A stretch of DNA of 9,881 nucleotides, taken from Tardiphaga sp. (GTDB lineage Bacteria > Pseudomonadota > Alphaproteobacteria > Rhizobiales > Xanthobacteraceae). Below the pieces are notes generated by a model. It was not told where the DNA came from. It was given only the letters and a program-made list of their open reading frames with translations, and did not search any database. Position 1 is the stretch's first letter, and the number at the start of each line of letters is the position of its first letter. Where the stretch lies: assembly GCA_028290765.1 (NCBI GenBank), contig JAQGJF010001087.1:1-9881 (forward strand). The letters are read 5' to 3'. Below, in pieces: positions 7,228 through 9,881 of the stretch. A program made the position numbers and the translations under genes.

Positions 7228-7302
7228 CCTGTTGCCTCCCGCTCGTCAGAAACGTTGCTCCAACCTAGTCAAATAATCGGTCGCCGGTCCATGGTCCAAT
7301 AC

Positions 7303-7316
7303 TGAAGACAACTTCA
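7303..7316. promoter_or_regulatory. Inverted repeat TGAAG-ACAA-CTTCA in the CoA-transferase/GST gap
   Basis: TGAAG (7303-7307) and CTTCA (7312-7316) are perfect 5-bp arms around ACAA. The repeat lies 75 bases upstream of the CoA-transferase start and about 140 upstream of the GST start. The ends give T-N12-A, close to but not the exact LysR T-N11-A pattern. Placement between divergent genes suggests an operator; this is tentative. Confidence 0.3.
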
Positions 7317-7442
7317 TCAAGTCGGATAGCGACCTATGGCGTCGGGCCAAGTCGTTTGACGAATGAACTATGTCTCTGATCGTCTTGGACAGTGCATCGA
7401 GGCGAGCCTAGCGTTCGGACAATTCAGACAACACTCTGTAGC

Positions 7443-7449
7443 GGGAGGG
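7443..7449 (+). promoter_or_regulatory. Strong ribosome-binding site deciding a TTG start
   Basis: GGGAGGG lies 5 bases before the TTG at 7455 and marks it as the glutathione-transferase start. The in-frame GTG at 7392 has no comparable site. Confidence 0.65.
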
Positions 7450-7454
7450 ACGGC

Positions 7455-8189
7455 TTGATAACGCTGTATTTCTGGCCGACACCAAACGGCTACAAGATTT
7501 CCATCCTGCTCGAGGAATTGGGACTGCCGTATTCCGTCGAGCCCGTCCATATCGGAAAGGGCGAGCAGTTCTCTCCAGAGTTCCTCAAGATCGGTCCCAA
7601 CAACAAGATTCCCGCGATCGTCGATCCGGATGGTCCCCGGGGGAAGCCCTACGTGTTGTTCGAATCCGCAGCCATCATGATGTATCTAGCCGAGAAATCG
7701 GACTATCGTTTCATGCCTCGCGACATGGCGACGCGTTACGAGGTGGTGCAATGGCTTACCTTTCAGGCCGCCAGCATGGGTCCGATGCTCGGTCAGGCCC
7801 ATCACTTCCGCGAATACGCGAAGGAGAAAATTCCTTACGCGATCGACCGATTTACGTCCGAAGCTGGCCGCCTCTATCGTGTCATGGAAACGCGTCTTTC
7901 CGAGACGGAATATCTCGCCGGCGAGTATTCGATCGCTGACATGGCCGCCTACCCCTGGCTGCGCTCGCACGCCTTCCAGGGACAACAACTCGAGGACTAT
8001 CCCTCGATAGAACGTTGGTACAAGGCAGTGCGTGCTCGCCCCGCCGTGCAGCGCGGTCTCGCTGTTCTGAAGGAACGTTTCGAGAAAAACCGGAAACCGC
8101 CGACCGGAAAGGCCTGGGACAATCTGTTCGGAAACAACCAATTCGCGGCAAAGCCCGCCGGCGGGCCAAATGACGACGCTTCGAAATAG
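7455..8189 (+). CDS. Nu-class glutathione transferase (YfcG/YghU-like disulfide-bond oxidoreductase)
   Basis: The 244-residue protein has an N-terminal thioredoxin-fold domain (about 1-82) and an all-helical C-terminal domain (about 92-205). It aligns well by eye with E. coli YfcG: YFWPTPNGYKISILLEELGL, then GKGEQFSPEFLKIGPNNKIPAIVD, the glutathione-contact block LFESAAIMMYLAEK, GPMLGQAHHFREYA, and YSIADMAAYPW. Thr9 and Asn11, the residues YfcG uses with glutathione disulfide in place of a catalytic Ser, Tyr or Cys, are at the same positions. The TTG start at 7455 fits both the family N terminus (MI-LYF) and the strong ribosome-binding site; an upstream GTG at 7392 would add 21 unrelated residues. 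The C terminus runs some 30-40 residues past YfcG and is polar, more like YghU. It is followed after 23 bases by the isomerase-like gene, probably in one operon. Reductase or conjugating activity toward a pathway intermediate are both possible. Confidence 0.92.
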   Translation: MITLYFWPTPNGYKISILLEELGLPYSVEPVHIGKGEQFSPEFLKIGPNNKIPAIVDPDGPRGKPYVLFESAAIMMYLAEKSDYRFMPRDMATRYEVVQWLTFQAASMGPMLGQAHHFREYAKEKIPYAIDRFTSEAGRLYRVMETRLSETEYLAGEYSIADMAAYPWLRSHAFQGQQLEDYPSIERWYKAVRARPAVQRGLAVLKERFEKNRKPPTGKAWDNLFGNNQFAAKPAGGPNDDASK

Positions 8190-8212
8190 AAGACCTGGAG
8201 GAAGGACGTCTT

Positions 8213-8848
8213 ATGACCAAGACCATCGAATTCTATTGGGACCTCGGCAGCACGAACAGCTACTTCGCGCTCCATCTGATCAAGCCGATTGCGAAGAAGC
8301 ACGGCGCAATTCTCGTGTCGCATCCCTTCAATCTGGGATATGTCTTCCGCAAGCAATCCTACGTCCTGATGGAGGAGCCGAAAGTCAAACTTCGGGCGCG
8401 CAAGGCCGATCTGATGCGGTGGGCCAAGCGCTATAACCTGCCTTTCAGCATGCCCACGAAGTTTCCGATGAAGACCAGCCCCGCGCTGCGAGGCGCCCTC
8501 GCGATGCGGCGGTTCGGAAAGGAATGGGATTTCATGGAACAGATCTTCGCGGCCTACTGGGAAAGAAACGACGCCTCGGTCGGCGAAATCGCGGGACTGA
8601 AACCGATCGCGTCAACATTGAGCGTCGATCCGGATCAATTCCAAAAGCTCGTCGAGAGTGACGACATCCGTGACGAACTCGCGTCTGAGACCGATCATGC
8701 GATGGAACGGGGCGTGTTTGGAGCCCCGACCTTTTTTGTCGGAGAAGAGATGTTCTGGGGCAAGGATCGTATGGAGTTCATCGACGACGAGTTGACGTCG
8801 CCCTCTCCTCCCCGAGTACGGCGCTCGCAGACGGCCGCAACGGGCTAA
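8213..8848 (+). CDS. DsbA-fold protein of the 2-hydroxychromene-2-carboxylate isomerase / kappa-GST group
   Basis: This 211-residue protein belongs to the thioredoxin-fold group that includes glutathione-dependent 2-hydroxychromene-2-carboxylate isomerase of naphthalene breakdown and kappa-class glutathione transferases. The N terminus IEFYWDLGSTNSYFA matches the family's FYFDFxSPxSYLA motif, with Ser13 at the catalytic serine position but the usual following Pro replaced by Thr. The helical insertion runs over about residues 40-165, and the second half of the thioredoxin fold carries the cis-Pro block GVFGAPTFFVGEEMFWGKDRMEFIDDEL. GGAGGAAGG (8197-8205) lies 7 bases before the ATG, so the start is secure. 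The tail after the last helix is Ser/Pro/Arg-rich and not family-like. It lies 23 bases after the GST and is likely cotranscribed. A CoA- or glutathione-thioester isomerase or a disulfide oxidoreductase role are both open; there is no CxxC motif, which argues against DsbA activity. Confidence 0.87.
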   Translation: MTKTIEFYWDLGSTNSYFALHLIKPIAKKHGAILVSHPFNLGYVFRKQSYVLMEEPKVKLRARKADLMRWAKRYNLPFSMPTKFPMKTSPALRGALAMRRFGKEWDFMEQIFAAYWERNDASVGEIAGLKPIASTLSVDPDQFQKLVESDDIRDELASETDHAMERGVFGAPTFFVGEEMFWGKDRMEFIDDELTSPSPPRVRRSQTAATG

Positions 8849-8880
8849 CATTCTCGACGTCCGACGGGGCGCGGCGGCGG

Positions 8881-8937
8881 GCAAGGATCGTTCGGGTTCC
8901 AGTTCCTCGCCGCCCGGGACTGAACCCCAGACCTTGC
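8881..8937. repeat. Nested imperfect hairpin between convergent genes
   Basis: Outer arms GCAAGG (8881-8886) and CCTTGC (8932-8937) are perfect complements. Inside them GGGTT(C)CAGT (8894-8903) pairs with ACTGAACCC (8919-8927) with one bulged C, and TCC/GGG can extend the inner stem. It lies 33 bases after the isomerase-like gene and 42 before the stop of the thioredoxin reductase. There is no T run at either end, so it is not a textbook intrinsic terminator. It could be a transcript-stabilising or bidirectional termination structure, or an intergenic repeat unit. Confidence 0.5.
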
Positions 8938-8940
8938 TGC

Positions 8941-8987
8941 TTCGCCTGAATAATAGCCGCGCACCGGTTTTTTGACCATTAGGCGAA
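8941..8987. repeat. Inverted repeat TTCGCCT-N33-AGGCGAA overlapping the thioredoxin reductase stop
   Basis: TTCGCCT (8941-8947) and AGGCGAA (8981-8987) are perfect 7-bp complements, extendable by a G-T and an A-T pair. The right arm is the final coding sequence and stop codon of the thioredoxin reductase. In the leftward transcript this folds into a stem with a long loop that may slow 3' decay. It encloses the weak rightward terminator at 8955-8973. Confidence 0.4.
8955..8973 (+). terminator. Weak candidate intrinsic terminator for the GST/isomerase operon
   Basis: AGCCG (8955-8959) and CGGTT (8965-8969) can pair (one G-T wobble) around the loop CGCAC, followed at once by further T residues so that six Ts run from 8968 to 8973. 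This is the only hairpin-plus-T-run seen after the rightward pair. The stem is short, so confidence is low. Confidence 0.35.
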
Positions 8988-9881
8988 ACTCGTTTGCTCT
9001 CTCGCCGGCTTCGTGGAGGCGGCGTGGATCGTGAGAAACCGGTCCGCCTCAAGTGCGGCCATGCAGCCGAGCCCTGCCGCGGTTACGGCCTGCCTGTAGA
9101 CGCCATCGGCTACATCGCCAGCCGCAAAGAGGCCAGGGGTGCTCGTTGTCGTCGTACCCGGCAGCACCTTGATGTAGCCGTCGGGGTGCATATCCACCTT
9201 TCCCTCGATAAGGCCGCTCGCCGGGGTGTGGCCGATTGCCACGAACACGCCGTCGACGTCGAGTCTGTCGCAGGTGCCGTCGATGCGGTTCTTGAGGAGG
9301 AGCCCGCCGACCTTTGCAGGCCCCGCTTCGCCTACGATGGATTCGACCTCGCTGTTCCATCGTATGATGATCTTCGGATGAGCGAACAATCGTTCCTGAA
9401 GGACACGTTCAGCGCGCAAAGTATCCCTGCGATGTACCAATGTGACCGCACTCGCGAGGTTGGCGAGATACAGCGCTTCTTCAACAGCGGTATTCCCGCC
9501 GCCGACAACGGCGACGTGTTTTCCGCGAAAGAAGAAGCCATCGCACGTGGCACACGCCGACACCCCGAAACCGCGGAAAGTTTCCTCAGAGGGAATGCCG
9601 AGCCACTTGGCCTGCGCGCCTGTCGCGTAGATGAGTGCATCGCAGAGGTAGTGGTCTCCACTATCGCCAATCAGACGAAACGGGCGGGATTCAGTATCGA
9701 TCGACACGACATGGTCATAGACAATTCGCGTGCCCATGTGCTCGGCCTGGGCCCGCATCTGTTCGACGAGCCAGGGGCCCTGGATAACGTTGGCAAAGCC
9801 CGGATAGTTCTCGACATCGGTGGTGGTCACGAGTTGGCCGCCGGGCTGCATGCCCGTGAGCAGGATCGGACGCCGGCTGGC
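8979..9881 (-). CDS. trxB: Thioredoxin reductase (partial, N terminus off the right edge)
   Basis: The last 300 residues of an NADPH-dependent flavin disulfide reductase are present. It normally reduces thioredoxin in the cytoplasm using FAD and a redox-active Cys pair. Visible are GMQPGGQL and TTTDVENYPGF of the FAD domain, the redox motif CATCDG (the CATC codons at 9554-9543), the NADPH-binding GGGNTAVEEALYL with HRRDTLRAE, and the C-terminal FAD block LFAAGDVADGVYRQAVTAAGLG. By comparison with E. coli TrxB about 27-30 residues are missing, including the first GxGxxG motif. It converges on the isomerase-like gene across a hairpin-rich gap. It may be the housekeeping enzyme or an accessory copy serving the neighbouring thiol chemistry; the window does not decide. 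Confidence 0.95.
   Translation of the reverse strand, partial: ASRRPILLTGMQPGGQLVTTTDVENYPGFANVIQGPWLVEQMRAQAEHMGTRIVYDHVVSIDTESRPFRLIGDSGDHYLCDALIYATGAQAKWLGIPSEETFRGFGVSACATCDGFFFRGKHVAVVGGGNTAVEEALYLANLASAVTLVHRRDTLRAERVLQERLFAHPKIIIRWNSEVESIVGEAGPAKVGGLLLKNRIDGTCDRLDVDGVFVAIGHTPASGLIEGKVDMHPDGYIKVLPGTTTTSTPGLFAAGDVADGVYRQAVTAAGLGCMAALEADRFLTIHAASTKPAREQTSFA

Noticed and set aside
8213..8848. DsbA-type disulfide oxidase
   Set aside because: There is no CxxC motif and no signal peptide; the N terminus matches the isomerase/kappa-GST group instead.
8905..8990. tRNA-like stretch on the minus strand (GGTTCAGTCC resembling a T arm, and a D-arm-like ACCATTAGGCGA)
   Set aside because: The T-loop lacks the conserved A, the T stem pairs only two or three bases, no anticodon stem or acceptor stem forms, and the right part overlaps the thioredoxin reductase C terminus.
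1..9881. Mobile element, integrase, CRISPR array, phage defence or toxin-antitoxin system
   Set aside because: No transposase or integrase motif, terminal inverted repeat with target duplication, regularly spaced repeat or small paired toxin gene was seen in any frame.

Overview
The window is high-GC bacterial DNA and looks like accessory catabolic sequence from an alphaproteobacterium of the Bradyrhizobium/Rhodopseudomonas type. That placement rests on the style of the thioredoxin reductase, the orphan Bug solute-binding protein beside a class III CoA-transferase, and the many LysR regulators. It is an inference from protein style, not a database result. I see no transposase, integrase, CRISPR array, rRNA or credible tRNA.

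Layout from left to right. (1) 1-1594: the N-terminal part of a nitrilase-superfamily N-carbamoyl-amino-acid hydrolase runs leftward off the edge. It is divergent from a LysR regulator, and the 149-bp gap between them holds two inverted repeats, one of them an exact T-N11-A LysR box. (2) About 1600-2600: a decayed leftward gene of the PxpC/KipA/AHS2 family (5-oxoprolinase subunit C-like), recognisable over nearly its whole length but broken by in-frame stops and at least four frame changes. (3) 2618-4835: a leftward two-gene operon of a class III CoA-transferase followed, one base after its stop codon, by a periplasmic Bug/TctC solute-binding protein. The broken PxpC-like gene lies directly downstream on the same strand. 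(4) 5019-5969: a second LysR regulator of the BenM/CatM-like group, divergent from that operon. (5) 5971-7227: a second class III CoA-transferase, leftward, tail to tail with this LysR with one base between them. (6) 7455-8848: divergent from the second CoA-transferase, a rightward pair of a Nu-class (YfcG-like) glutathione transferase with a TTG start and a DsbA-fold/2-hydroxychromene-2-carboxylate-isomerase-like protein. (7) 8849-8978: a non-coding stretch rich in hairpins. (8) 8979 to the right edge: thioredoxin reductase, leftward, missing its N terminus.

A reasonable reading is a small-molecule uptake and degradation island. The Bug protein would bind an organic acid or related solute, the two CoA-transferases would activate carboxylates as CoA thioesters, and the glutathione transferase with the isomerase-like protein would carry out glutathione-dependent chemistry. 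Each LysR would control its divergent neighbour. The substrate cannot be read from the sequence. The most unusual points are the CoA-transferase / Nu-GST / isomerase-like cassette, the almost complete but multiply frameshifted PxpC-like gene, and the hairpin array before the thioredoxin reductase.
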